A stretch of DNA of 64,000 nt from Streptomyces adelaidensis (GTDB taxonomy: Bacteria; Actinomycetota; Actinomycetes; Streptomycetales; Streptomycetaceae), in the NCBI RefSeq assembly GCF_016598475.1, contig NZ_JAEMUX010000005.1:1-64000 (forward strand), read 5' to 3'. The position numbers were made by a program, and so were the translations under genes. This document shows positions 34,626 to 43,511 of the stretch, piece by piece (position 1 is the first letter of the stretch; each line of letters begins with the position of its first letter). Under the pieces are notes generated by a model. That model saw only the letters and a list, made by a program, of their open reading frames with translations. It had not been told where the DNA came from and made no database searches.

Positions 34626-35528
34626 TCAGCTCCGGACGAGCTCGGCCGCACGCCGGTCGGCGGCGCGGGCAGGGGCGGGCGCCGCCGCGGCCACAGCCAC
34701 AGCCACGGTCACCGTCTCGCTCACGGTCGCCGTGGCCGTGGCCGTCCGCTCGTCCCGGACACCCTCGCCGTCCCGGACGTCCCGCGTCCGGAACAGCCAC
34801 ACGATGTCCCGCCCGAACGACCACAGCAGCGAGCCCAGCGCCAGCGCGACCACCCCGAAGTTCGCCGCGTACGGCAGCAGCCCCGACGCGGCCACCAGCA
34901 GGAAGACGCCCTGGACCGCGGCGACCGTCTTGCGGGCCATGCTCGGCGGGAGGGAGCCGTTCAGCCACGGCATGACCTTGGCGGCGGCGACGAAGACGTA
35001 GCGCATGAGGCCGATCAGCATCACCCACGGGCCGAGCGACATGGAGACGTACACGCTCAGCACCAGGATCAGGAACGCGTCGACCTCCATGTCGAAGCGG
35101 GCGCCCAGCGCGGTCGACGTGCCCGTGCGGCGGGCCACCTTGCCGTCGACGCCGTCGAGGATCAGCGCCACGGCGGTCAGGCCGACGAAGAGCGAGACCG
35201 GCGGCGAGCTCTGGAAGGAGTCGGCGACCAGGGCCGTGACGGCGCCGACGAGGATCGCCCGGCCGAGGGTGACCCGGTTGGCGGGGCCGAAGTGGCGGGT
35301 CCGGGTGCGGAGCAGGGCGCGGTTGAGGACGGCCCACGTGGCGAGCCCGAAGGCCAGCCCGGTCAGCCAGCCCGCCGGTCCCAGTCCGATCGCCGTGCCC
35401 AGGAAGGCGAGGAGCAGGACCTGGGCACCCGCGCCCACGGTCGTCTCCGAGAGCAACAGCCGGCCGTCGTACGTGTTGATCAGGGCCACCGCAAACCTTC
35501 CGAACGTGTGTGTGACAGAAACGATCAT
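34626..35528 (-). CDS. CDP-alcohol phosphatidyltransferase family membrane protein
   Basis: 300 residues from ATG 35528 (longer starts possible). Six or more membrane helices and the family signature split as 'DGVDGKVARRTGTSTALG' and 'ARFDMEVD', giving all the metal-binding Asp. These enzymes transfer phospho-alcohol from a CDP-activated donor to an alcohol, usually making phospholipids. The last 45 residues are an Ala/Thr/Val-rich tail. Divergent from the dehydrogenase gene 72 bp away, so it appears to belong to the GTP-derived cluster and could build a lipid or phosphodiester part of the product. Confidence 0.82.
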   Translation of the reverse strand: MIVSVTHTFGRFAVALINTYDGRLLLSETTVGAGAQVLLLAFLGTAIGLGPAGWLTGLAFGLATWAVLNRALLRTRTRHFGPANRVTLGRAILVGAVTALVADSFQSSPPVSLFVGLTAVALILDGVDGKVARRTGTSTALGARFDMEVDAFLILVLSVYVSMSLGPWVMLIGLMRYVFVAAAKVMPWLNGSLPPSMARKTVAAVQGVFLLVAASGLLPYAANFGVVALALGSLLWSFGRDIVWLFRTRDVRDGEGVRDERTATATATVSETVTVAVAVAAAAPAPARAADRRAAELVRS

Positions 35529-35600
35529 CGCCGCGTACCGTGTTCGCGACTCCCACCGCTGCGTACGTGGCGAACCGCTCGACCGTTCACGGAGACGCAC

Positions 35601-36581
35601 ATGAAACCGACAGCTGGTTCCTTCTGGCTCCGCTCTCCCGGGCAGGGTGAGATCCGTCAGGAGACCCTCACCGCACCCGCCGAGGGCGAGGTGCTCGTCC
35701 GCGCGCTGTACTCAGGTGTCAGCCGGGGCACCGAGACCCTCGTGTTCCGAGGTGGAGTGCCCGACAACCAGTACGCGACGATGCGGGCGCCCTTCCAGGA
35801 GGGCGAGTTCCCCGCACCGGTGAAGTACGGCTATCTCAGCGTCGGGGTGGTGGAAGAGGGGCCGGAAGGACTCGTCGGCAGCACTGTCTTCTGCCTGTAT
35901 CCGCACCAGAGCCGCTACGTGGTTCCGGTGGGCGCCGTGACCGTCGTGCCCGAGTCCGTGCCCGCCGCGCGTGCCGTACTGGCCGGGACGGTCGAGACCG
36001 CCGTCAACGCGCTGTGGGACGCCGCGCCTCTCGTCGGGGACCGGATCGCCGTCGTGGGCGGCGGCATGGTCGGCTGCTCGGTCGCCGCGCTGCTGGCCCG
36101 CTACCCCGGGGTGCGGGTCCAACTCGTCGACGCCGACCCGGCCCGTGCCGACACGGCCCGCGCGCTCGGTGTCGACTTCGCGCTGCCCGGAGAGGCGCTG
36201 GGGGAGTGCGACCTCGTCGTGCACGCCAGCGCCAGCGAACAAGGGCTCGTACGGTCACTCGAACTCCTCGCCGCCGAGGGCACGGTGATCGAACTGAGCT
36301 GGTACGGCGACCGCCGGATCTCCCTGCCGCTCGGCGAGGCCTTCCACTCCCGCCGCCTCACCCTCCGCAGCAGCCAGGTCGGGACCGTCTCCCCGGCCGC
36401 CCGCGCCGGCCGTACGTACGCCGACCGGCTGGCCCTCGCACTCGAACTCCTCGCCGACGACCGGTTCGACGCGCTCGTCACCGGAGAGTGCGCCTTCGAG
36501 GAACTCCCGGACGTGATGCCGAAGCTCGCGAGCGGAGAGCTGCCGGGGCTCTGTCATCGGGTACGGTACGCCGCCGAGTGA
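35601..36581 (+). CDS. Medium-chain (zinc-binding-type) alcohol dehydrogenase
   Basis: 326 residues, ATG 35601 behind GGAGA. MDR fold: 'GEVLVRALYSGVSRGTETLV' N-domain, then Rossmann 'DRIAVVGGGMVGCSVAALLA' and 'VQLVDADPARADTARALG'. The structural zinc Cys cluster of classical ADHs is absent. First gene of the rightward run dehydrogenase-PTPS-GT4-methyltransferase-membrane protein. Likely oxidises or reduces a sugar or side-chain alcohol of the pathway intermediate. Confidence 0.82.
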   Translation: MKPTAGSFWLRSPGQGEIRQETLTAPAEGEVLVRALYSGVSRGTETLVFRGGVPDNQYATMRAPFQEGEFPAPVKYGYLSVGVVEEGPEGLVGSTVFCLYPHQSRYVVPVGAVTVVPESVPAARAVLAGTVETAVNALWDAAPLVGDRIAVVGGGMVGCSVAALLARYPGVRVQLVDADPARADTARALGVDFALPGEALGECDLVVHASASEQGLVRSLELLAAEGTVIELSWYGDRRISLPLGEAFHSRRLTLRSSQVGTVSPAARAGRTYADRLALALELLADDRFDALVTGECAFEELPDVMPKLASGELPGLCHRVRYAAE

Positions 36582-36748
36582 CCCACAGATGAGTCAGCAC
36601 GTCCGCCCCACCCGCCCCTGAACTGCCCGAACGGAACGCTGACCTCCAAAGAAACCGCAAAACTCGGCTGAACAACGGGTAGGGAGCAGCCGTACTACAC
36701 GGCATGCCCCGGCCCGGGGGCAGACGCACCGCACTGGAGGGTCGTCCG

Positions 36749-37147
36749 TTGTTCAGCATCACCGTTCGCGATCACATCATGATCGCCCACAGCTTCCGCG
36801 GGGAGGTCTTCGGACCCGCGCAGCGCCTGCACGGCGCCACGTTCCTCGTGGACGCCACCTTCCGGCGCGCCGAGCTGGACGACGACAACATCGTCGTAGA
36901 CATCGGACTGGCCACGCAGGAACTCGGTGCCGTGGCGAGCGAGTTGAACTACCGCAACCTCGACAACGAGCCGGCCTTCGCCGACACCAACACCTCGACC
37001 GAGTTCCTCGCCAAGGTGATCGCCGACCGGCTCGCCGAGCGGATCCACAAGGGTGCCCTCGGCGAGAACGCCAAGGGCATCGCCGATATCAAGGTCACCC
37101 TGCATGAGTCGCACATCGCCTGGGCGAGTTACGAGCGTGCCCTGTGA
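36749..37147 (+). CDS. PTPS/QueD-fold protein lacking canonical catalytic residues
   Basis: 132 residues; TTG start at 36749 chosen for the GGAGGG site upstream. By eye it aligns with 6-carboxytetrahydropterin synthase over its length: AAH becomes 'IAHSF' (His14), the C-x3-HGH block becomes 'AQRLHGATF' (Cys to Ala24, second His of HGH to Ala30), the Asp-His pair becomes Asn-Tyr in '[10 protein letters not shown]', while '[13 protein letters not shown]' and the closing Glu in '[12 protein letters not shown]' remain. So the tunnel fold and pterin-anchor Glu are kept but the nucleophile, one zinc ligand and the Asp-His dyad are not. It may catalyse a different reaction on a GTP-derived molecule or only bind it. 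Its stop overlaps the GT4 start (GTGA). Confidence 0.8.
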   Translation: MFSITVRDHIMIAHSFRGEVFGPAQRLHGATFLVDATFRRAELDDDNIVVDIGLATQELGAVASELNYRNLDNEPAFADTNTSTEFLAKVIADRLAERIHKGALGENAKGIADIKVTLHESHIAWASYERAL

Positions 37148-38367
37148 CCGACGTGACCATCGACCGGACGGCCGTCGCCGCCGCCACCCAGGCCAACGGG
37201 GGAGAGCAAGTGAGGCTCGGCTATGTGCCCGTGCAGAACGCGGCACTGAAGCACGCGGCGATCGTGCCCATGTCGCTGCGCTCGGTGCACTTCGTGATGC
37301 CGGGCGGCGTCGACGACCTGGCCCGGCCCAGCGGCGGCAACGCCTACGACCGCCGGATCTGCCTCGACCTGCCCGGCTTCGGCTGGCAGGTGCACAAGCA
37401 CTCGATCGACGGCAGCTGGCCGCGCCCGGACGCGGCGGCACGCGCCGAACTCGCCCGTACGCTGCGGGAATTCCCCGACGGCACGGTCGTCCTGCTCGAC
37501 GGCCTGGTCGCCTGCGGAGTGCCCGAGATCATCCTCCCCGAGGCCGAACGGCTCTGCCTGGCGGTGCTGGTGCACCTGCCGCTCGGCGACGAGACCGGCC
37601 TGGAGCCCGACGTCGCGGCCGAGCTCGACGCCAAGGAGCGGACCACCCTGCGGGCCGTGTCCGCCGTGATCGCCACCAGCGAGTGGGCGGTACGACGGCT
37701 CGTCTCGCACCACGGGCTCGCCCCCGAGCGGGTCCATGTCGCCGCCCCCGGCGCCGACATCGCGCCCATCGCCTCCGGCACCGACGGCGTCTCCCGGCTG
37801 CTGTGCGTGGCCGCGGTCACTCCGCGCAAGGGCCAGCACCGGCTGGTGGAGGCCCTCGCCACCGTCACCGAACTGCGCTGGAGCTGCGTACTGGTGGGCG
37901 GCCTCGACCAGGAGCCCGAGTACGTCGACCACATCCGCTCGCTGATCGCCAAGTTCGGCCTGGAGGACCGGTTCCACCTCGCCGGACCGCAGGCCGGCGC
38001 GGAACTCGACGCGAGTTACGCCGCCGCCGACCTCATGGTCCTCACCTCGTACGCCGAGACCTACGGCATGGCGGTCACCGAAGCCCTCGCACGCGGAATC
38101 CCCGTACTGGCCACGGACGTCGGCGGTCTCCCCGAGGCCGTCGGCCGTGCCCCCGACGGCGGGGTGCCCGGCATCCTCGTCCCGCCGGAGAACCCCGCGG
38201 CCATCGCGGCGGAGCTGCGCGGCTGGTTCGGGGAGGCCGACGTACGGCGTCGGCTGAAGGCCGCGGCGCGCGGGCGCCGGGCCGCGCTGGACGGGTGGGC
38301 GACCACGGCCCGCAGCCTCGCCCATGTACTGGGCCGGCTGCGGCACGAACCTCGGAGGGCGGCATGA
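37144..38367 (+). CDS. GT4-family glycosyltransferase
   Basis: 407 residues, GTG start overlapping the preceding stop. GT-B fold: acceptor domain first, then '[20 protein letters not shown]', '[20 protein letters not shown]' and the nucleotide-sugar motif '[20 protein letters not shown]' with the E-x7-E pair. It should add a sugar from an NDP donor to the pathway intermediate in the cytoplasm. Coupled on both sides, so part of the cluster operon. Confidence 0.88.
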   Translation: MTDVTIDRTAVAAATQANGGEQVRLGYVPVQNAALKHAAIVPMSLRSVHFVMPGGVDDLARPSGGNAYDRRICLDLPGFGWQVHKHSIDGSWPRPDAAARAELARTLREFPDGTVVLLDGLVACGVPEIILPEAERLCLAVLVHLPLGDETGLEPDVAAELDAKERTTLRAVSAVIATSEWAVRRLVSHHGLAPERVHVAAPGADIAPIASGTDGVSRLLCVAAVTPRKGQHRLVEALATVTELRWSCVLVGGLDQEPEYVDHIRSLIAKFGLEDRFHLAGPQAGAELDASYAAADLMVLTSYAETYGMAVTEALARGIPVLATDVGGLPEAVGRAPDGGVPGILVPPENPAAIAAELRGWFGEADVRRRLKAAARGRRAALDGWATTARSLAHVLGRLRHEPRRAA

Positions 38368-39302
38368 CCACTTCTGCCGATATGACCGCTGCGGCGGCAG
38401 GCACGGCCGGGTCCGTTCCCGGTGCGGCGCTGAGCATGGCGGGGCGCGGTGGCGACACCCCGGCGGCCGAGGGGCACCAGTACGCCCCGCGGTGGCTGGA
38501 GCTGCGTGAGAGCGCCGACGCCGACGCCCGCGCGGTGGATCTGCTCGACCCGTTGCGCATCCGGCTGGCGAACCTGCCCGGGCGGGCCACCGGGCTGGTC
38601 GTCCACGACCTGGGCTGCGGCACCGGCTCGATGGGCCGCTGGCTCGCGCCCCGGCTGGACGGCGCCCAGCGGTGGGTGCTGCACGACCAGGACCCCGACC
38701 TGCTGCGCCTGGCCACCGCGCGGGCGCCCCGCGCGGCCGCCGACGGCAGCCCCGTCACGGTCACCACGCGGCGCGGCGACATCGGCCGGCTGACGAAGGA
38801 CGACCTGGCGGATGCCTCGCTGGTCACCGCGTCCGCGCTGCTCGACGTCCTCACCCGCGAGGAGATCGAGGCGCTCGCCGCGGCCTGTGCGGGCGCCGGG
38901 GTGCCCGCCCTGCTGACCCTGTCGGTCGTGGGCCGCGTGGACCTCGTCCCGGCGCACCCCATGGACGCCGAGATCGGCGAGGCGTTCAACGCCCACCAGC
39001 GCGCCGGCGATCTGCTCGGCCCGGACGCGATCACCGTGGCCTGCGAGGCCTTCGCCCAGCAGGGCGCCACGGTCCGCGTCCACCCGAGCCCCTGGCAGCT
39101 CGACGGCCGGCACACCGCCCTCACCGAGGAGTGGCTGCGCGGCTGGGTCGGCGCCGCCTGCGAACAGCGCCCCGAACTCACCGAGCGCGCCGACGCCTAC
39201 CTCCGCGACCGCCTCCGGGCGGGCGCGGCCGGCGAACTCCGCGCCGTCGTCCACCACAGCGACCTGCTGGCACTGCCCCGCCCCATGGGCGGAGCCTCAT
39301 GA
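38364..39302 (+). CDS. Class I SAM-dependent methyltransferase
   Basis: 312 residues, ATG overlapping the GT4 stop (ATGA) with GGAGGG upstream. Motif I 'VVHDLGCGTGSMGRWLA', acidic 'VLHDQDPDLLRLA', 'ADASLVTASALLDVL' in place of motif IV. Methylates an unknown acceptor, presumably the cluster metabolite. About 50 N-terminal residues are low-complexity. Confidence 0.85.
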   Translation: MTTSADMTAAAAGTAGSVPGAALSMAGRGGDTPAAEGHQYAPRWLELRESADADARAVDLLDPLRIRLANLPGRATGLVVHDLGCGTGSMGRWLAPRLDGAQRWVLHDQDPDLLRLATARAPRAAADGSPVTVTTRRGDIGRLTKDDLADASLVTASALLDVLTREEIEALAAACAGAGVPALLTLSVVGRVDLVPAHPMDAEIGEAFNAHQRAGDLLGPDAITVACEAFAQQGATVRVHPSPWQLDGRHTALTEEWLRGWVGAACEQRPELTERADAYLRDRLRAGAAGELRAVVHHSDLLALPRPMGGAS

Positions 39303-40819
39303 CGGCCCCGGTTCAGGAGGCGGTCGAGGCCCATCCGCCGGTGACGGCCGACCGCGTACGGGTACGGCCGAAGGGAGTCCGGGCACGGGTCAGGGCGAGC
39401 GCGCCTTCGGCCCGGGCGCGGATACGGACCCTCACGCCCGGCACCGGCCCGCGAACGCTGCCGATGGCTACGGCCGCGCCGAGGTCGGCCGGGGCGCCGG
39501 GTACCGAACCGGAAGGGGCCCCCTCGGACACGGTTTCCGGCGGATCCTCGCCCAGCCCGGACAGCCGTACGGCCGCGCCGGACGCACCGGCGGAGCCGAC
39601 GGGGGCGACGGAGACGGAGCTGTCCGGCGGCCACCGCGCCGAGGCTCCCGAGGCCCCGCGCGCGGCGGCGCTCCACACGGCCCCGAGCGGCACCGCGCCG
39701 CGGACCCCGGCCGCCGAGCCCCGACCCCGCGCCGCCGCCAGGTTCATCCGCGCTCTGCGCACCCACTTCGGCACCCTTGCCGGAACGGTCATCCTGGCCG
39801 TCGTCGTCTGGCGGACGGGCACCGGGGTGTTCCTGGACGGGCTGCGGCGCATCGACGGCGGCACGCTGGCGGCGGGTGTCGGGATCGGCGTGCTGACCAC
39901 GGTGTTCAGTGCCTGGCGCTGGTGCGCGGTGACGCGGGCGCTGGGGCTGAGGCTGCCGCTGGGGCCGGCCGTCGCGGACTACTACCGCGCGCTGTTCCTC
40001 AACGCGGCGCTGCCCGGCGGTGTCCTCGGCGACGTGCACCGGGCGGTACGGCAGGGGCAGAGCTCCGGGGACATGGGGCGCGGGGTGCGGGCGGTGGTGA
40101 TCGAGCGGACCGCGGGCCAGTTGGTGCTGGCCGTCGTGGGAGTAACGGTCCTGCTGGTGCTGCCCTCCCCGGTCCTGGAGCAGACCCGCCACGCGACGGT
40201 CCTGCTGTCGCTCACCACCCTGGGCGCGCTGGCGATCTGGGCGGCGGTCCGCATGGGGCGCGGGACGAGCGCGTCGAACGGCCGGGGCCGCCGCGTCCGG
40301 GCCGTCCTCACCGAGGCGCGCACCGCGCTGCTGAACCGCGACAGCGGGCCCGCCGTGCTGATCTCGTCGCTGGCGGTGCTGGCCGGTTACGTGGCGATGT
40401 TCCTGCTCTCCGCCCGCGTGGCCGGTTCCGCCGCGACCCCGCTGGAGCTGCTGCCCCTCGCGCTGCTGGCCCTGATCGCGATGAGCGTGCCGCTCAACGT
40501 CGGCGGCTGGGGCCCCCGGGAGGGCGTCACCGCCTGGTCATTCGCCGCCGCGGGGCTGGGCGCCTCCCAGGGCCTGACCGTGGCCGTCGTCTACGGGGTG
40601 CTCAGCTTCGCGGCCAGCCTGCCGGGGGTCCTCGTACTCGTCGGACGCTGGTACGGCTCCCTGCGGGCCCGCCGTCAGTCGGTGTCCGAGGCGCCCCGGT
40701 CGTCCGAGGTGACCACGGAGAAGTACGCCTCGAAGGAGTCGACGAACCCTGCCAGCAACTCCTTGCCCTTCGCGGCGGACGCGAGGGACGGACGGCCGAT
40801 GACACCGGAATCGGTGTAG
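39299..40819 (+). CDS. YbhN/UPF0104-like membrane protein (LPG synthase TM-type fold)
   Basis: 506 residues, ATGA overlap with the methyltransferase. The first 145 residues are Ala/Pro/Thr/Arg-rich and probably disordered in the cytoplasm. The rest has seven or eight membrane helices and the family motifs 'LFLNAALPGGVLGDVHRA' and 'VPLNVGGWGPREGVTAW'. Relatives include the membrane half of MprF and putative lipid flippases, so moving a lipid-linked product across the membrane is plausible. The last 48 codons lie antisense to the end of the creatininase gene (145-bp overlap) and have a composition unlike the rest, so the original stop may have been lost. Confidence 0.8.
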   Translation: MTAPVQEAVEAHPPVTADRVRVRPKGVRARVRASAPSARARIRTLTPGTGPRTLPMATAAPRSAGAPGTEPEGAPSDTVSGGSSPSPDSRTAAPDAPAEPTGATETELSGGHRAEAPEAPRAAALHTAPSGTAPRTPAAEPRPRAAARFIRALRTHFGTLAGTVILAVVVWRTGTGVFLDGLRRIDGGTLAAGVGIGVLTTVFSAWRWCAVTRALGLRLPLGPAVADYYRALFLNAALPGGVLGDVHRAVRQGQSSGDMGRGVRAVVIERTAGQLVLAVVGVTVLLVLPSPVLEQTRHATVLLSLTTLGALAIWAAVRMGRGTSASNGRGRRVRAVLTEARTALLNRDSGPAVLISSLAVLAGYVAMFLLSARVAGSAATPLELLPLALLALIAMSVPLNVGGWGPREGVTAWSFAAAGLGASQGLTVAVVYGVLSFAASLPGVLVLVGRWYGSLRARRQSVSEAPRSSEVTTEKYASKESTNPASNSLPFAADARDGRPMTPESV

Positions 40820-41430
40820 GCCGACATACCGAGGGAGAGGAGATGACGGCGGTCGTCGGCAAGGAAATCGGTGGTCTCGTGACCGGGCCGGACCAATTCG
40901 GGGTGGCAATGCAGAAGTATGGAGGTCTCTATTTCTCCCGCATGCATATCACTGAGCAACGAGGTCTGTACGCCCGCTCGTTCGCGTGCGGCGTCCCAGT
41001 CCTCCATCGCCGGGAAAAGGGCCATTCGATGTCCCGCCGCGGTGGATTCCTGAACGACATTGCCCAGGACGTAATTCCCGCCGTGTCCGTTCACCACCAC
41101 CAGTGCCTCGACGCCCGACCGGCGCAGGGAGGCGGCGATGTCGCCGACCACCGCGTGCAGGGTCGTCGCGGAGATGCTGACCGTGCCCGGCCACGCCGCG
41201 TGCTCGTGCGAGCAGGCGATGGTCACGGGCGGCAGCAGGTGCACCGGATACGCGGCGGCTATCTCCCGGGCTATGGCGCAGGCGACGAGCGTGTCGGTGG
41301 CCAGCGGCAGATACGGGCCGTGCTGCTCGTAGCTGCCCACGGGAAGCACGGCCACCTGCCGGCCGACGCCCGCCCCGCGCGCGCGTACGTCCGCGGTGGT
41401 GTCCGTCGGCACAAGACTCGAACTGCTCAT
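40675..41430 (-). CDS. Creatininase-family amidohydrolase (possible FAPy deformylase)
   Basis: 251 residues, ATG 41430. Metal ligands of the family are visible: 'GSYEQHGPYLPLATDT' (Glu, His, Asp), 'VVNGHGGNYVLG' (His) and 'DMHAGEIETS' (Glu). A Tyr replaces the second His of the usual HGxHLPL. Members include creatininase, MftE and the archaeal FAPy-nucleotide deformylase ArfB. Position next to a GTP cyclohydrolase II that should release FAPy makes an ArfB-like formamide hydrolase the most economical role. Divergent from the cyclohydrolase gene by 78 bp. Confidence 0.82.
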   Translation of the reverse strand: MSSSSLVPTDTTADVRARGAGVGRQVAVLPVGSYEQHGPYLPLATDTLVACAIAREIAAAYPVHLLPPVTIACSHEHAAWPGTVSISATTLHAVVGDIAASLRRSGVEALVVVNGHGGNYVLGNVVQESTAAGHRMALFPAMEDWDAARERAGVQTSLLSDMHAGEIETSILLHCHPELVRPGHETTDFLADDRRHLLSLGMSAYTDSGVIGRPSLASAAKGKELLAGFVDSFEAYFSVVTSDDRGASDTD

Positions 41431-41508
41431 CTTTACACGGCCTTTCGTCTCTGTTGATGCTCCGTCATTTTCGCATGACGCCAGGGCTTACCAGATAGGA
41501 ACCAGATC

Positions 41509-42168
41509 ATGACAGAAAATGTTGGTGTACTCGGCACGAATGCCCAGTCCTCCGGCGCCATCCGTGTGGTGAATGCACCACTGCCCACAACCTACGGCGA
41601 CTTCGAGGCCGTAGGTTATCTCGACCAGGACCGCGGCGAGGAACAAGTGGCGCTGGTGTACGGCGACATCAGCGGCGGTGAGGGAATTCTCATCCGGCTG
41701 CACTCGGAGTGCCTGACCGGTGACGCGTTCGGCTCCCAGCACTGCGAGTGCGGCGAGCAGCTCGACAGCGCGCTGCGGGCCATCGTCGCGGAGGGCCGCG
41801 GCATCCTCGTCTACCTGCGCGGCCACGAAGGGCGAGGCATAGGCCTGCTCGCCAAGCTCCAGGCGATGAAGCTCCAGTCGGAGGGCCTGGACACCGTCGA
41901 GGCGAACCTCGCCCTCGGCCTGCCGGTGGACGCCCGCGACTACCGGGTGGCCGCCGAGATGCTGCACGACCTCGGCGTACGGTCGGTCCGCCTGATGTCG
42001 AACAACCCGCGCAAGCGGGAGTCGCTGCTGCGCCACGGCATCAGCGTCGCCGAGCAGGTGCCGCTGCTGATCACGCCGTGCGAGGACAACATCACCTACC
42101 TGCGCACCAAGCGCGAGCGGCTCGACCACTACCTGCCGCACCTGGACGCCGTGGTCCACTCCTCCTGA
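41509..42168 (+). CDS. GTP cyclohydrolase II homologue with Met120 (FAPy-forming type)
   Basis: 219 residues, ATG 41509. All three zinc Cys are present in 'HSECLTGDAFGSQHCECG' (Cys68, 79, 81) as are 'RGHEGRGIGL' and 'SNNPRKRESLL'. Where normal RibA has the active-site Tyr (NKIRAYALQ in E. coli), this protein has Met: 'AKLQAMKLQ', Met120. In S. coelicolor the homologue with Met120 was shown to stop at 2-amino-5-formylamino-6-ribosylaminopyrimidinone phosphate (FAPy) instead of releasing formate. So this is a secondary-pathway enzyme, not the riboflavin RibA. No RibB, RibH or RibE partner is nearby. Confidence 0.88.
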   Translation: MTENVGVLGTNAQSSGAIRVVNAPLPTTYGDFEAVGYLDQDRGEEQVALVYGDISGGEGILIRLHSECLTGDAFGSQHCECGEQLDSALRAIVAEGRGILVYLRGHEGRGIGLLAKLQAMKLQSEGLDTVEANLALGLPVDARDYRVAAEMLHDLGVRSVRLMSNNPRKRESLLRHGISVAEQVPLLITPCEDNITYLRTKRERLDHYLPHLDAVVHSS

Positions 42169-42365
42169 GTGCCCGAGCACGCGTCGCGGCCCGTGAGTTC
42201 CGGAGCACCGGGGTTCGCGCGGCGGCCGTCCCGGAGGCGACTTCCGAACCCGGCCGCCGCGCCCGCCGCGGGTTCGACTTCCGGCGCCCCGCATGAACGT
42301 TCGCCTGTGGTGGAAGATCTGACTCCGTCGGGCAATCCGACCACGGTCGGACGAAGGGAGCGTTC

Positions 42366-43511
42366 GTGATCCGCAGCGCACGGGTCGTCGTCATCGGCGG
42401 AGGCGTCATCGGTACGAGCATCGCCTACCACCTGGCGGCCGCCGGAGTGGACGACGTCGTCCTCGTCGAACGCGACGAACTCGCCTCCGGGTCGACCGCC
42501 CGGGCCGCCGGCGGTGTCCGCGCACAGTTCTCCGACGAACTCAACATCCAGCTCGGGGCCCGCAGCCTGGAGGCGTTCGGCCGCTTCAAGCAGGAACTGG
42601 ACCACGACATCGGACTCCACCAGGTCGGCTACCTCTTCCTCCTTTCGACCCCCGACGAGGTCGCCCAGTTCGAGGCGGGCGTCCAGCTCCAGAACGACCT
42701 GGGCGTGCCCAGCCGCATGCTCGACCCCGCCGAGGCCCAGCGGCTCTCCCCGCCGATCTCCACCGAGGGCCTGCTCGCCGCCGCGTTCTCGCCCGACGAC
42801 GGGCACTGCACCCCCGAGTCCGTCGTCCACGGCTATGCCGCCGGGGCCCGCCGCCACGGGGCGACCGTGCTGCGCAACTGCGAGGTCCTGGGCATCGAGA
42901 CCTGGCGGGACACGATCACCGCGGTGGTCACCGGCAAGGGCCGTATCGTCACCGACACGGTCGTGTGCGCGGCCGGCGCCTGGTCGAGGTCCATCGGAGC
43001 CATGGTCGGCGTGGACCTCCCGGTGGAACCGCTGCGCCGCCAGATCGCGGTCACGGAAGCCGTCCCCGGCCTCCCGCCGAACCTCCCCATGACGATCGAC
43101 TTCACCAGCAGCCTGTACTTCCACTCCGAGGGCCCCGGCCTGCTCGTCGGCATGTCCGACCCCGACGAACGGCCCGGCTTCGCCACCGACACCCACGACC
43201 GCTGGATCCCCCGCCTGTACGAGGCCATGGAACGCCGCGCACCCGGCCTGCTCGACCTGCGCAGAACGGGCGGCTGGGCGGGCCTGTACGAGATCACACC
43301 GGACCACAACGCGCTGATCGGCGAGGCCGGTCCGTGCTCGCGCTTCCTCTACGCGACCGGCTTCTCCGGCCATGGATTCCTCCAGGGCCCGGCGGTCGGC
43401 GAGGTGGTCCGTGACCTGTATCTGGGCCGCGTACCCTTCGTCGACATCAGCCCCTTGAACGTCGACCGCTTCACGGTCGACGCACCGCGCCCGGAGGCCA
43501 ACCTCGTATGA
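42366..43511 (+). CDS. FAD-dependent amine/amino-acid oxidase (DAO family)
   Basis: 381 residues, GTG 42366 with GAAGGGAGC upstream. FAD motif 'VVVIGGGVIGTSIAYHLAAAG', then 'GSTARAAGGVRAQF', and the C-terminal 'GLYEITPDHNALIG' and 'ATGFSGHGFLQGPAVGEVV' of sarcosine/glycine/pipecolate oxidases. The next two genes, both saccharopine dehydrogenase-like and coupled, point to lysine, pipecolate or saccharopine as substrate. Could act on another imino acid. Confidence 0.85.
   Translation: MIRSARVVVIGGGVIGTSIAYHLAAAGVDDVVLVERDELASGSTARAAGGVRAQFSDELNIQLGARSLEAFGRFKQELDHDIGLHQVGYLFLLSTPDEVAQFEAGVQLQNDLGVPSRMLDPAEAQRLSPPISTEGLLAAAFSPDDGHCTPESVVHGYAAGARRHGATVLRNCEVLGIETWRDTITAVVTGKGRIVTDTVVCAAGAWSRSIGAMVGVDLPVEPLRRQIAVTEAVPGLPPNLPMTIDFTSSLYFHSEGPGLLVGMSDPDERPGFATDTHDRWIPRLYEAMERRAPGLLDLRRTGGWAGLYEITPDHNALIGEAGPCSRFLYATGFSGHGFLQGPAVGEVVRDLYLGRVPFVDISPLNVDRFTVDAPRPEANLV

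Noticed and set aside
34626..42168. Deazapurine (toyocamycin/queuosine-like) cluster
   Set aside because: PTPS-fold and cyclohydrolase genes are suggestive, but there is no QueE, QueC or GTP cyclohydrolase I, and the PTPS homologue lacks its catalytic residues.
41509..42168. Riboflavin biosynthesis gene ribA
   Set aside because: Met120 replaces the active-site Tyr and no other riboflavin gene is nearby.
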